Of a stretch of DNA of 64,000 nucleotides, positions 10,002 through 18,461 are shown piece by piece. Location of the stretch: assembly GCA_965203865.1 (NCBI GenBank), contig OZ241916.1:496001-560000 (forward strand), given 5' to 3'. Under the pieces are notes generated by a model. The model was not told where the DNA came from, ran no database searches, and saw only the letters and a program-made list of their open reading frames with translations. Source of the DNA: G965200765 sp965203865 (GTDB taxonomy: Bacteria; Pseudomonadota; Gammaproteobacteria; Arenicellales; JAJDZL01). A program made the position numbers and the translations under genes. Position 1 is the stretch's first letter, and every line of letters begins with the position of its first letter.

Positions 10002-10568
10002 TTGTCACAGGTGGACCGGCAAGACATGGCGAAAGTTGAACGACTACCCACTGTTGGTGTAATGGGATCTGGAAAAGTTTCTCATGAAGACCAGGCAAGT
10101 CTCTTGGGTGAATGGTTGGCGAAGCAGGACGTTCACTTGCTCACCGGTGGCGGTTGTGGAGTTATGGAGTCGGTAAGCAGGGCATTTGCAGCAGTTTCGA
10201 ATCGAAAAGGCAAAGTGATAGGTATCATTCCAGGAATTGTTCACGAATCAGCCGGGGCGCAGAGTGTTCCTTCAGGCTATCCCAACCCGTGGGTCGAAAT
10301 TGCTATCTTCACCCACTTGCCGTATTCTGGTAACCGGGGACATACTTCGGAATCTCGTAATCACATCAATATTCTCAGCTCCGATGCAATCGTGGTATTG
10401 CCGGGTAGTGACGGAACTGCTTCCGAAGCTGCTCTGGCCGCCAAGTATCAAAAGCCGGCCATAGCCTGGCTTCAATATCGCAGTCAAATGACAGGCTTGC
10501 CTGATTCGGTTCCGATTGTGACCAGGTTCGACGATGTAAAGCTTTTTGTAAAACAAAATATCGGGTAG
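10002..10568 (+). CDS. LOG / TIGR00725-type nucleotide-binding protein
   Basis: A Rossmann-like protein of the family that includes molybdenum-cofactor carrier proteins and LOG phosphoribohydrolases. TVGVMGSG near the start, LLTGGGCGVMESVSRAF, GKVIGIIPG and VVLPGSDGTASEAALA are the conserved segments. The longest frame starts with TTG at 10002 (188 residues); an ATG at 10026 would give 180 residues and begins closer to the conserved region, so I consider that start equally likely. nudC starts 5 bases after the stop, indicating an operon. The exact substrate is unknown; cytokinin-like activation (LOG) or cofactor binding are alternatives. Confidence 0.75.
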   Translation: MSQVDRQDMAKVERLPTVGVMGSGKVSHEDQASLLGEWLAKQDVHLLTGGGCGVMESVSRAFAAVSNRKGKVIGIIPGIVHESAGAQSVPSGYPNPWVEIAIFTHLPYSGNRGHTSESRNHINILSSDAIVVLPGSDGTASEAALAAKYQKPAIAWLQYRSQMTGLPDSVPIVTRFDDVKLFVKQNIG

Positions 10569-10572
10569 TTCT

Positions 10573-11556
10573 GTGGACGACCTTCAACGTTCATTGCTAA
10601 ATGTATTTACCAATTGCGACTTGGACCGGATGGTGCAAAGCCGCAAAGATTCAATTTGGTTAAATTCGGTGCAGAAGGATAGCGGGTCGAGATTTGTTGT
10701 ATTCCGAAATGACCAGTTCTTGCTAAGTTACGAGAGCAGCAAGGCTCCGGTATTTGTTTCTCCTGACGAACTTGAGATGATCAAGTCGCCTTCAGGAGTG
10801 AATATTTTTCTTGGCTCCCGAGGGAATCATCATTTTTTTGCTACTGAAGTGGAAGATGCGGAGGAAGTCAAGCGACTAAATCTCAAATCGGTGAAGTTTG
10901 GAGGGTTGCGGGGACATGGATGGGCATTGACACCGGAGCATGCGTCCATGCTGTCATACGCAAAGACAATGTTTCACTGGCACCGTGCGAATGAGTATTG
11001 CGGCACTTGCGGAACAATAACTGTTCCGGAATCTGCTGGCCATGTTCGCCGGTGCACAAGTCAGAGTTGCGGCATCTCTCATTTCCCAAGAACCGACCCG
11101 GCGATTATCGTTGCAGTTTCAAACGGAGAAAAGTGCCTGTTCGGCCGTCAACCGAGCTGGCCGCAGTACCGTCATTCGGTCATAGCGGGTTTTGTGGAAC
11201 CGGGGGAAAGCATTGAACAGGCCGTGGTAAGAGAAGTGATGGAAGAAACAAATATTGAACTTGATTGTGTAAACTATCATTCGTCTCAGCCTTGGCCGTT
11301 TCCCGGTTCAATCATGCTTGGGTTTACTGCAAAGGCTGGCACTGAAATCATTACACTGAATGATGGTGAATTGGAAAATGCCCACTGGCGCAGTACGGCC
11401 GATGTCGTTGAAGGACTCAAAAACAGAAACTTTCTTTTACCGCCGAAACTGTCCATTGCATATCGATTGATTGAGGACTGGTTCAATGAAAACTCTGTCA
11501 TACGGCTTGCCGATATACTTGATGAGCTGGAAATGAGCGAAAGCCACCGCGTATGA
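10573..11556 (+). CDS. nudC: NAD+/NADH diphosphatase (Nudix hydrolase, RNA deNADding enzyme)
   Basis: A 327-residue NudC. The zinc ribbon has cysteines at 143, 146, 161 and 166, the Nudix box spans about 206-228 (GFVEPGESIEQ...REVMEETNI) and the NADH-specific SQPWPFPGS signature is at about 238-246. In the Nudix box the usual glycine of EEXGU is an asparagine (EETNI). The protein is longer than the E. coli one because of an N-terminal domain, as in several other proteobacteria. It hydrolyses NADH to NMNH and AMP and removes NAD caps from RNA. It starts with GTG 4 bases after the upstream gene. Confidence 0.95.
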   Translation: MDDLQRSLLNVFTNCDLDRMVQSRKDSIWLNSVQKDSGSRFVVFRNDQFLLSYESSKAPVFVSPDELEMIKSPSGVNIFLGSRGNHHFFATEVEDAEEVKRLNLKSVKFGGLRGHGWALTPEHASMLSYAKTMFHWHRANEYCGTCGTITVPESAGHVRRCTSQSCGISHFPRTDPAIIVAVSNGEKCLFGRQPSWPQYRHSVIAGFVEPGESIEQAVVREVMEETNIELDCVNYHSSQPWPFPGSIMLGFTAKAGTEIITLNDGELENAHWRSTADVVEGLKNRNFLLPPKLSIAYRLIEDWFNENSVIRLADILDELEMSESHRV

Positions 11557-11623
11557 CTCAGTATGAGTGAAATGAGGGTTATAATCTACTCTTTGATGCG
11601 AATCTGAATGAGAAACAGAAAAA

Positions 11624-12316
11624 GTGCTAAAAGAACAATTGGAATCGACGCAGCTTGACCGAAAAAATCAAGTGCTGGGCGATATAAGGAAGGCTCTCGG
11701 TCGCGAAGGGGACTCCAAAATCGACCCTGCTGCAGTGCAGCTTGAATACGAGAAAATCAGGCAGGCGGAAGTACCGCGTCCTGTTGTTGACGGCGTGCTG
11801 ATTGAAAGATTCCTTGAGAAGCATACAGCAGTGCACGGGACCTACCGGATTGTTGAATCCTATTCGCAAGTGCCCGATGCCGTTGCGGAATTTTTGAATG
11901 AAAACAAACTGCCAACCGAGATGGTTATGGGGAAAACTTCATTCTTGTCGAACATTGATTGGCCGCAGGATTGGAAAATTCACAATCGAAGTGCTGTCAA
12001 GGTCGACCGGGTATCTGTTACCGGCGCAGTTTGCGCCATTGCGGAAACGGGAACCGTTGTAATTGTGAGCGAGCCGGAAGTTTCGTCAACCCACTTGTAT
12101 TTGCCGGAAAATCATATTGCAGTCTTTGATGCCGGACAGATCGTGCGACACCTGGAAGATGCCCTGCAAATGCTTTCAGCCAATATTCTGGAAACTTCAC
12201 GCGGGGTTCACATGATTACCGGTCCTTCAAAAACCGCAGATGTGGAGCAAACGATTCAGTATGGCGCACATGGCCCGAGGCGGCTTCACACTATTGTCAT
12301 AAGTACATCAAACTAG
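11624..12316 (+). CDS. LUD-domain protein, LutC/YkgG-like
   Basis: A 230-residue LutC-type protein starting with GTG at 11624. The conserved pieces are VCAIAETGTVVI (around residue 140) and the C-terminal GPSKTADVEQT...GAHGPRRLH, both hallmarks of LutC. In characterised operons LutC works with the iron-sulfur proteins LutA and LutB in L-lactate oxidation. No lutA or lutB is in this window; the neighbours are nudC and fabA. It ends 9 bases before fabA, so it is probably co-transcribed with the fab genes. Its role outside a lut operon is unclear. Confidence 0.82.
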   Translation: MLKEQLESTQLDRKNQVLGDIRKALGREGDSKIDPAAVQLEYEKIRQAEVPRPVVDGVLIERFLEKHTAVHGTYRIVESYSQVPDAVAEFLNENKLPTEMVMGKTSFLSNIDWPQDWKIHNRSAVKVDRVSVTGAVCAIAETGTVVIVSEPEVSSTHLYLPENHIAVFDAGQIVRHLEDALQMLSANILETSRGVHMITGPSKTADVEQTIQYGAHGPRRLHTIVISTSN

Positions 12317-12325
12317 TAGTTCAAA

Positions 12326-12865
12326 TTGAATATTGCAACCACACCGTCCGGTGCTGATTTAACACAACAGTCTTCGTTTAGCTACGAGGAGCTATTGCAA
12401 TGCGGTCGGGGCGAATTGTTTGGACCGGGCAATGCTCAGCTGCCGTTGCCGCCGTTGCTGATGTTTGACCGGATAACAGAAATTTCCATGGAGGGGGGGC
12501 AGTTTGGCAAGGGCTCCATCGTCGCGGAATTGGATATCAGGCCTGACTTGTGGTTTTTCGATTGCCATTTTGAAGGAGACCCGGTAATGCCGGGATGCCT
12601 GGGGCTGGATGCCCTGTGGCAACTTATTGGATTTTACCTGGGGTGGCTTGGAAAGCCAGGCAGTGGCAGAGCACTGGGTTCCGGCGAAGTGAAGTTTTCC
12701 GGTCAGGTGAATCCGGATGCCCGGCTACTGACCTATGCTGTGAGTATAAAAAAGGTCATTTCTACAAGACTGGTGATGGGAGTCGGAAATGGCACTGTGG
12801 CCGCAGATGGAAAATCAATCTACAAGGGAGAAGATCTTAGAGTGGGCTTGTTTAAGCTTGATTGA
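12326..12865 (+). CDS. fabA: 3-hydroxydecanoyl-ACP dehydratase/isomerase
   Basis: A 179-residue FabA, which dehydrates 3-hydroxydecanoyl-ACP and isomerises the trans-2 product to cis-3, the branch point for unsaturated fatty acids in the anaerobic pathway. Catalytic His81 lies in FDCHFEGDPVMPG and Asp95 in LGLDALWQL, equivalent to His70 and Asp84 of E. coli. The N-terminus is about 11 residues longer if the TTG at 12326 is used. It is followed 18 bases later by fabB. Confidence 0.97.
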   Translation: MNIATTPSGADLTQQSSFSYEELLQCGRGELFGPGNAQLPLPPLLMFDRITEISMEGGQFGKGSIVAELDIRPDLWFFDCHFEGDPVMPGCLGLDALWQLIGFYLGWLGKPGSGRALGSGEVKFSGQVNPDARLLTYAVSIKKVISTRLVMGVGNGTVAADGKSIYKGEDLRVGLFKLD

Positions 12866-12883
12866 AGTATTGCAGTTTGACCA

Positions 12884-14101
12884 ATGAGAAGAGTCGTAGT
12901 AACAGGAATTGGAATTATCAGCAGCATCGGAGTCAGCCAGAAAGAGGTTGCTGACTCTTTGTACAAGGGACGCTCTGGTATTTCGTATTCAAAGGAGTAC
13001 CAGGAATTGGGGTTTCGAAGCTGTGTCGAAGGCAGTGTCGATATAGATTTGGAAGCGGGCATTGAGCGCAAGGCGAAACGATTCATGGGCGACGGTTCCG
13101 CATACAATTATTTGGCCATGCGCGAAGCGATTGAAGATTCCGGTTTGTCCGAAGACCAGATTTCCAATCCGCGTACGGGACTGATCATGGGATCGGGCGG
13201 CGCATCTACGGAAAACCTGAAAGATTCCGTCGATATTCTTCGCGAAAAGGGAGTAAGGCGAATTGGTCCCTACATGGTTACCCGAACAATGTCGAGTACA
13301 AATTCAGCCACTTTGGGAACATTGTTCAAGATTAAAGGTGTGAGCTATTCTGTCAGTTCTGCCTGCGCAACCAGTGCGCATTGTATCGGCAATGCGGCGG
13401 AAATTATTCAACTGGACAAGCAGGATGTCATGTTTGCCGGCGGCGGCGACGAAGTGCACTGGACGATGACCATGCTGTTTGATGCGATGGGTGCCCTTTC
13501 AAGCAAGTTCAATGAACAGGCAGAAGCAGCCTCTCGCCCTTACGATAAAAATCGCGATGGCTTTGTCATTTCCGGCGGTGGTGGTGTGGTGGTGCTTGAA
13601 GAGTTGGAGCATGCATTAGGCCGGGGTGCCAGAATATACGCCGAACTTGCAGGATATGGAGCAACATCAGACGGGTTCGACATGGTTCAGCCATCGGGAG
13701 ATGGTGCGCAACGCTGCATGCAAATGGCATTGGCAAATGTCGATGCCCCGGTACAGTATATCAATGCCCATGGAACCAGTACTCCAGTGGGGGATGTCCG
13801 GGAACTTGAAGCGATTCGCGCTGTATTCGGGGAGAAGATGCCCTTGGTTGCATCAACAAAGTCCATGACTGGCCATGCACTGGGCGCAGCCGGTGTCAAT
13901 GAGGCGATTTATTCATTGATCATGATGGACAGAGGATTCATCGCGCCTTCAATCAATATTGAGGAAATGGACCCCCAGGCTACGGGATTTCCAATTGTAA
14001 CAGAATGCATGGATCGCATGGACTTGCATACAGTCATGTCGAACAGCTTCGGATTTGGCGGTACGAATTCAAGCCTTCTGTTTCAAAGATTGACTGACTA
14101 G
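12884..14101 (+). CDS. fabB: 3-oxoacyl-ACP synthase I
   Basis: A 405-residue condensing enzyme with the Cys-His-His triad: Cys161 in SVSSACATSAH, His296 in NAHGTSTPVGD and His331 in TGHALGAAG. FabB elongates the cis-3-decenoyl-ACP made by FabA, so the fabA-fabB pair is the unsaturated fatty acid module found in gamma- and alphaproteobacteria. The ATG start is clear. ctaA begins 10 bases downstream. Confidence 0.97.
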   Translation: MRRVVVTGIGIISSIGVSQKEVADSLYKGRSGISYSKEYQELGFRSCVEGSVDIDLEAGIERKAKRFMGDGSAYNYLAMREAIEDSGLSEDQISNPRTGLIMGSGGASTENLKDSVDILREKGVRRIGPYMVTRTMSSTNSATLGTLFKIKGVSYSVSSACATSAHCIGNAAEIIQLDKQDVMFAGGGDEVHWTMTMLFDAMGALSSKFNEQAEAASRPYDKNRDGFVISGGGGVVVLEELEHALGRGARIYAELAGYGATSDGFDMVQPSGDGAQRCMQMALANVDAPVQYINAHGTSTPVGDVRELEAIRAVFGEKMPLVASTKSMTGHALGAAGVNEAIYSLIMMDRGFIAPSINIEEMDPQATGFPIVTECMDRMDLHTVMSNSFGFGGTNSSLLFQRLTD

Positions 14102-14110
14102 GGAACTCTG

Positions 14111-15199
14111 ATGTTTCGTTACGAAACGAGGTCTCCTGTAGTTCAGCGTAACAAGGATGTCTGGATAGCAGGTTGGCTGATTATTGTGTGCGCCTTGATC
14201 GTGGTTGTCGTGGTAATTGGCGGATACACTCGATTGACAAATTCAGGCTTGTCGATGGTTGAGTGGAAGCCGTTGTCGGGAGTTGTCCCTCCCTTGACAG
14301 AGGAGCAATGGCAAGACGAATTCGAGTTGTATCAGCAATATCCCGAGTTCAGATTTGTTTATCCCGATATTTCATTGGACGGGTTCAAAAAAATCTTCTG
14401 GGTGGAGTTTGTTCATCGTGTTGCAGGCAGAGTACTTGGAATCGTTTTCTTTGTGCCATTTATGATGCTGGCAATGCTGGGATTTTTAGAACGATCGCAG
14501 GTTATACGGTTGTTGCTTGTATTGATTCTGGGTGGCTTGCAGGGTCTGCTTGGATGGTACATGGTTAAAAGCGGACTGGTTCAGGAACCATCTGTAAGCC
14601 AATACCGGCTAACAGCGCACCTGGGCTTGGCGGTGCTGATTTATGGATATGTTTTATGGCTTGCATCTGGTTTGCTCCTGCGGTATCGACCGAAGATTGA
14701 GCCGGTTGCACCCCGTACAAAAGTTCTTGCTCTGCTTTGCTTGCTTGCAGTAGTGCTGATGCAAGTCAGCGGCGGGATGATGTCCGGCACGCACGCAGGC
14801 TATGCAATCAACACCTTTCCGGATATGAACGGAGAGTATTTTCCGGATGGCATGATGCTGCTCACACCTGCATGGCGTAATTTGTTTGAGAATATAATCA
14901 CAATTCAGTTTGTTCACCGGTGGATAGCGATAGCGACTGTTCTGCTGGTGGTATTGCTTTGGATGCGCAGATTTCGCGAGCAGTCAAAATCTGTTCAACT
15001 GCTGCTTGACATTTTTTTGGCAGCTGCAGTGTTACAATTGGCTTTGGGCATTACCACGCTACTTAGCCGCGTAGCCTTGCCGGTTGCACTCGCTCATCAA
15101 GCAGGGTTTATTTTGCTGCTCAGCGTGCTGGTTGTCCTGTTGAGAACAGTTTCATTTCCAGAAAGTCAAAGAGTTGAATTGCCGTTGAATCGGCTGTGA
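14111..15199 (+). CDS. ctaA: Heme A synthase (CtaA/Cox15 family)
   Basis: A 362-residue inner-membrane protein with about eight hydrophobic segments. GYTRLTNSGLSMVEWKP near residue 38 and EFVHRVAGRVLGIVF are family signatures that include the first heme-ligand histidine; the second half repeats the pattern with FVHRWIAIATVLL. The length and motifs fit the Cox15 (type 2) branch. It converts heme O to heme A for aa3-type cytochrome oxidase. The oxidase genes are not in this window. Confidence 0.93.
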   Translation: MFRYETRSPVVQRNKDVWIAGWLIIVCALIVVVVVIGGYTRLTNSGLSMVEWKPLSGVVPPLTEEQWQDEFELYQQYPEFRFVYPDISLDGFKKIFWVEFVHRVAGRVLGIVFFVPFMMLAMLGFLERSQVIRLLLVLILGGLQGLLGWYMVKSGLVQEPSVSQYRLTAHLGLAVLIYGYVLWLASGLLLRYRPKIEPVAPRTKVLALLCLLAVVLMQVSGGMMSGTHAGYAINTFPDMNGEYFPDGMMLLTPAWRNLFENIITIQFVHRWIAIATVLLVVLLWMRRFREQSKSVQLLLDIFLAAAVLQLALGITTLLSRVALPVALAHQAGFILLLSVLVVLLRTVSFPESQRVELPLNRL

Positions 15200-15218
15200 A
15201 TCGAATGAGAATTTATCC

Positions 15219-15629
15219 ATGAAGAAAGCCCATGCCATTCTTTTGTTTACGGTGGTCATTGCTTCAATTGCAGGGTACTACATTTTTGCTACCGACAGGG
15301 GTTCTTTTCGAGTTGAGGAAACATTTGATTCGTTCTCTACAAGCGAAATTGTTGCAACAGGAGAAGGAGATCGCTATGAAGGGGAATTACATGAAGGATT
15401 GCCGCATGGAATAGGTGTATATATTACAGCGCAAGGTGGGCGTTACGAAGGTGAATTTGATCAAGGCCTCCCTCACGGCATGGGAGTATATACACAAGCC
15501 AATGGTACCCGTTATGAAGGCGGATTTGATCGAGGCGAAATGAAGGGTCGGGGCGTTTATATCTTCACAGACGGCAGGCAGTACGAAGTTATAGACGGAG
15601 AAGTCACTGGAAAATACTGGTCCGAGTAG
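15219..15629 (+). CDS. MORN-repeat protein with an N-terminal membrane anchor
   Basis: A 136-residue protein. The first 25 residues form a hydrophobic signal or anchor (AILLFTVVIASIAGYYIF). Then come about three MORN repeats, the pattern YEGE-x-HGxGVY, at about residues 53-73, 76-96 and 99-119. MORN repeats are beta-hairpins that often mediate membrane or protein contacts. It starts 19 bases after ctaA. The function is unknown; location is probably periplasmic, tethered to the inner membrane. Confidence 0.75.
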   Translation: MKKAHAILLFTVVIASIAGYYIFATDRGSFRVEETFDSFSTSEIVATGEGDRYEGELHEGLPHGIGVYITAQGGRYEGEFDQGLPHGMGVYTQANGTRYEGGFDRGEMKGRGVYIFTDGRQYEVIDGEVTGKYWSE

Positions 15630-15676
15630 TTTTTTTCACTGCCCTTGCCTCTTTTAACTTGTATTTTCTTTGAGAA

Positions 15677-16924
15677 TCAGAATTTTCGAAGCAGGACAAT
15701 CCTGTTTGTGTTTGTTCCGCGACTGCCGTTTGCAATTCCCCAGCAGTTTGATGTTTTTGTGAATTTCTGCAGATTCACCATCACCCCGAGCACTTCAAAC
15801 GGGAGCCCTTTTGCAGCTTCAAGAACCAGAGATTCCAAAAGGATGGTACCGCGTCTCACTTCTCCCACTTCAAAGGCAATATGCCCTCCTGGCTTTAGAA
15901 TTCTTGCCTGCTCCGCTAAAACTTCATGCGTCATTTCAGTCCAGTATTCAGGTTTTTTATGAATTGCAATATTGAGCTCAGTATCAGAAATACCAGCAAA
16001 CCAGCATCTTAGCCAGTTGTCTTTGGCATAGTCGACAACGTCAAGGAAGGGCGGCGAAGTAACCACGAGCGAAACACTGTTGCTTTCCAGGTTCGGTGTT
16101 TTGCTTGCAGGGCCAACCGAAAGATAATACTGGCTTGAAGCAGTTGAGAACAAAGGAAGCGAATGTCGCAGCAAGGATTTCGATTTTCTCAGAATAATGG
16201 ACTTTATATCTCTTTCAGGCGGAACAAGATTCGTTCGTTCGTTCAGAATTCTTTGTGATTTTGCAGATATAGCCTGGTTGGGCGGCATTGTTCTTCCAGA
16301 AAAGAATCCCGGAGAATGCCCCGTAAGACGATTGATGCATATCATTCGAATCCAGTCCAGATTTAAATCAGGATTGCTTTGTTGCAATCCAACTTCCTGT
16401 TGAAAAAAATCTCGAATACGACTCAGTTGCCGCAGAGTTTTGGGATGAAAGAAAGCGGTCAAGCCGAGATTGTCGTCAAGCTTCTCATCATTGCACTGAC
16501 TAGCCTCTTGCACCAGACTTTCCACAGTCATTTCAATATTTCGATAGGTAGGCGGATTGAGTCTGGGTCGGGTCAAAAGCAGGGACAGAGGATTGATATC
16601 ATTTCCAGATGCAACTCTGTTGTTCAACCACGCTTCCAGAGGTGTTGTGCCCCTGCCCATGAAAGGGTCGTGAACTATGTCTCCTTCATCAGTCAAGCGC
16701 CTGATAAAAAACGAGGGCAACTGAGGTTTGAAACATGCCCGGTAGCTGATTTCGTGCAATGAATGCCCTTCTCGCTGTTTGGGTGTCCAGTATTCATTGA
16801 CGAAGTATGGAATTCCTGATTGATTGACCCGTTCTGTTTTCTTCCCGAAATCACTGAACTCGACAAGAGATTCAACTATGTCGATGTTCTGCAAATCTGT
16901 TTCTGCCGGTACAATGCTAACCAT
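15677..16924 (-). CDS. DNA methyltransferase, N6-adenine or N4-cytosine type (DNA_methylase/TSPPF)
   Basis: A 415-residue amino-methyltransferase. The AdoMet-binding motif appears as DPFMGRGTTPLEAW (86-99) and the catalytic motif as TSPPF (about 289-293), in the order motif I then motif IV. A WTEMTHEVLAEQARILKPGGHIAFEVG segment after the catalytic motif is typical of the fold. No restriction endonuclease is adjacent: the neighbours are a MORN protein and divergent guaB. It could be a solitary regulatory methyltransferase or a remnant of an R-M pair. The ATG at 16924 is 63 bases from the guaB start. Confidence 0.85.
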   Translation of the reverse strand: MVSIVPAETDLQNIDIVESLVEFSDFGKKTERVNQSGIPYFVNEYWTPKQREGHSLHEISYRACFKPQLPSFFIRRLTDEGDIVHDPFMGRGTTPLEAWLNNRVASGNDINPLSLLLTRPRLNPPTYRNIEMTVESLVQEASQCNDEKLDDNLGLTAFFHPKTLRQLSRIRDFFQQEVGLQQSNPDLNLDWIRMICINRLTGHSPGFFSGRTMPPNQAISAKSQRILNERTNLVPPERDIKSIILRKSKSLLRHSLPLFSTASSQYYLSVGPASKTPNLESNSVSLVVTSPPFLDVVDYAKDNWLRCWFAGISDTELNIAIHKKPEYWTEMTHEVLAEQARILKPGGHIAFEVGEVRRGTILLESLVLEAAKGLPFEVLGVMVNLQKFTKTSNCWGIANGSRGTNTNRIVLLRKF

Positions 16925-16975
16925 GTGATTTCACTGAAGTTGAATTTGATGTATTTGTGGACTTGACTATTTCGC

Positions 16976-16981
16976 TATAAT
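16976..16981 (+). promoter_or_regulatory. Perfect -10 box just upstream of guaB
   Basis: TATAAT lies at 16976-16981, ending 6 bases before the guaB ATG at 16988. If it is used, transcription would begin at or next to the ATG. I see no clean -35 hexamer at ideal spacing, and no Shine-Dalgarno sequence between the box and the ATG. Confidence 0.45.
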
Positions 16982-16987
16982 TACACA

Positions 16988-18454
16988 ATGGAAGGTATAG
17001 AGCAAGCATTAACTTTTGACGATGTGCTGCTGGTCCCGGCAAGGTCATCCGTCGTTCCGCTCGATGTTGCCCTGAAAACCCAGCTCACAAAGAAAATCTC
17101 CTTGAATATTCCGTTGCTGTCGGCTGCAATGGATACTGTCACAGAATCTGCCATGGCGGTTGCCATGGCGCAATTGGGTGGCATAGGAATCATTCACAGA
17201 AACATGTCTCCCGAGCGGCAGGCAGCCGAAGTTCTGAAAGTAAAAAGAAATGAAAGCGGCGTTGTTGCCGACCCTTTGACCGCGCTTGATACGATGTCCA
17301 TTGCAGAAGTTTCCTCGTACATGAGGAAAGAGCGCATCTCGGGCCTGCCGGTTTTGAACAGTAGCAAAGAGTTGGTCGGAATTGTTACCAACCGCGACAT
17401 TCGGTTTGAAGAACAAAGCGATGCCTCAGTTACTACAGTAATGACCAGCAAAGAACAGCTTGTTACCGTATCCGAGGGTGCTCCGCGGGAAGAAGTGAAA
17501 AAACTCTTGCATAAGCATCGCCTGGAAAAACTGCTGGTAGTAGACGACAATTTCGCGTTAAAGGGTTTGATGACGGTAAAAGACATCGAGAGATCTACGG
17601 ATTATCCCAAGGCGAGCAAGGATGAATTCGGAAGGCTTCTGGCAGGCGCCGCGGTCGGAACTGCTAGCGACGAAATGCATCGAATCGACATGCTGGTAGA
17701 TGCGGGCGTGGATGTACTCGCTGTTGACACGGCTCACGGCCATTCTGAAAAAGTTTTGAATCAAGTGGAAGTGATCAAAAACATTTACCCGGATGTGGAG
17801 TTGATTGCTGGAAATGTTGCAACCGGCAAAGCCGCGTTGGATCTGGTGGAGCATGGTGCAGATGCGGTCAAAGTAGGGGTAGGTCCCGGGTCGATCTGTA
17901 CAACAAGGGTGGTTGCTGGAGTTGGTGTGCCGCAGGTTTCGGCTGTTATGGATGCATCCAGTGCCCTTCGTGCCAGCGGAGTTCCCTTGGTCTCCGACGG
18001 AGGAATCCGCTATTCGGGCGACATTGCCAAGGCGATAGCAGCGGGGGCCAGTACTGTAATGATTGGAAGTTTGCTCGGCGGAACGGACGAATCGCCTGGC
18101 GAAATTGAAGTCTATGAAGGACGAGCGTACAAGTCGTATCGGGGAATGGGGTCATTGGGGGCAATGCAAAACGGTTCTGGAGAGCGTTATTTCCAGGGTT
18201 CTGAACCGGATCGTGCAAAGCTGGTTCCAGAGGGGATTGAAGGGCGAGTACCCTACAGGGGCGGTCTGACGAATATCATTTATCAATTAATCGGCGGCTT
18301 GAGATCAAGCATGGGCTATACAGGGAGTGCAGACATTGAATCACTTCGCAACCACGGGAAATTTGTCAAAATCACCAATGCCGGTGTCCGCGAAAGCCAT
18401 GTTCACGATGTGCAAATCGTGAAAGAATCGCCCAACTACTGGCGACGCGTATAA
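16988..18454 (+). CDS. guaB: IMP dehydrogenase
   Basis: A 488-residue IMPDH that oxidises IMP to XMP, the first committed step of GMP synthesis. The N-terminal ALTFDDVLLVPA, two CBS domains (about 95-205), the catalytic cysteine in GPGSICTTRVVAGVG (about residue 304) and the flap region YRGMGSLGAM are all present. The start is well placed by homology to the family. guaA follows 7 bases after the stop, forming the usual guaBA operon. The absence of a ribosome site and the closeness of a TATAAT suggest a leaderless message. Confidence 0.97.
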   Translation: MEGIEQALTFDDVLLVPARSSVVPLDVALKTQLTKKISLNIPLLSAAMDTVTESAMAVAMAQLGGIGIIHRNMSPERQAAEVLKVKRNESGVVADPLTALDTMSIAEVSSYMRKERISGLPVLNSSKELVGIVTNRDIRFEEQSDASVTTVMTSKEQLVTVSEGAPREEVKKLLHKHRLEKLLVVDDNFALKGLMTVKDIERSTDYPKASKDEFGRLLAGAAVGTASDEMHRIDMLVDAGVDVLAVDTAHGHSEKVLNQVEVIKNIYPDVELIAGNVATGKAALDLVEHGADAVKVGVGPGSICTTRVVAGVGVPQVSAVMDASSALRASGVPLVSDGGIRYSGDIAKAIAAGASTVMIGSLLGGTDESPGEIEVYEGRAYKSYRGMGSLGAMQNGSGERYFQGSEPDRAKLVPEGIEGRVPYRGGLTNIIYQLIGGLRSSMGYTGSADIESLRNHGKFVKITNAGVRESHVHDVQIVKESPNYWRRV

Positions 18455-18461
18455 GGCTGTT

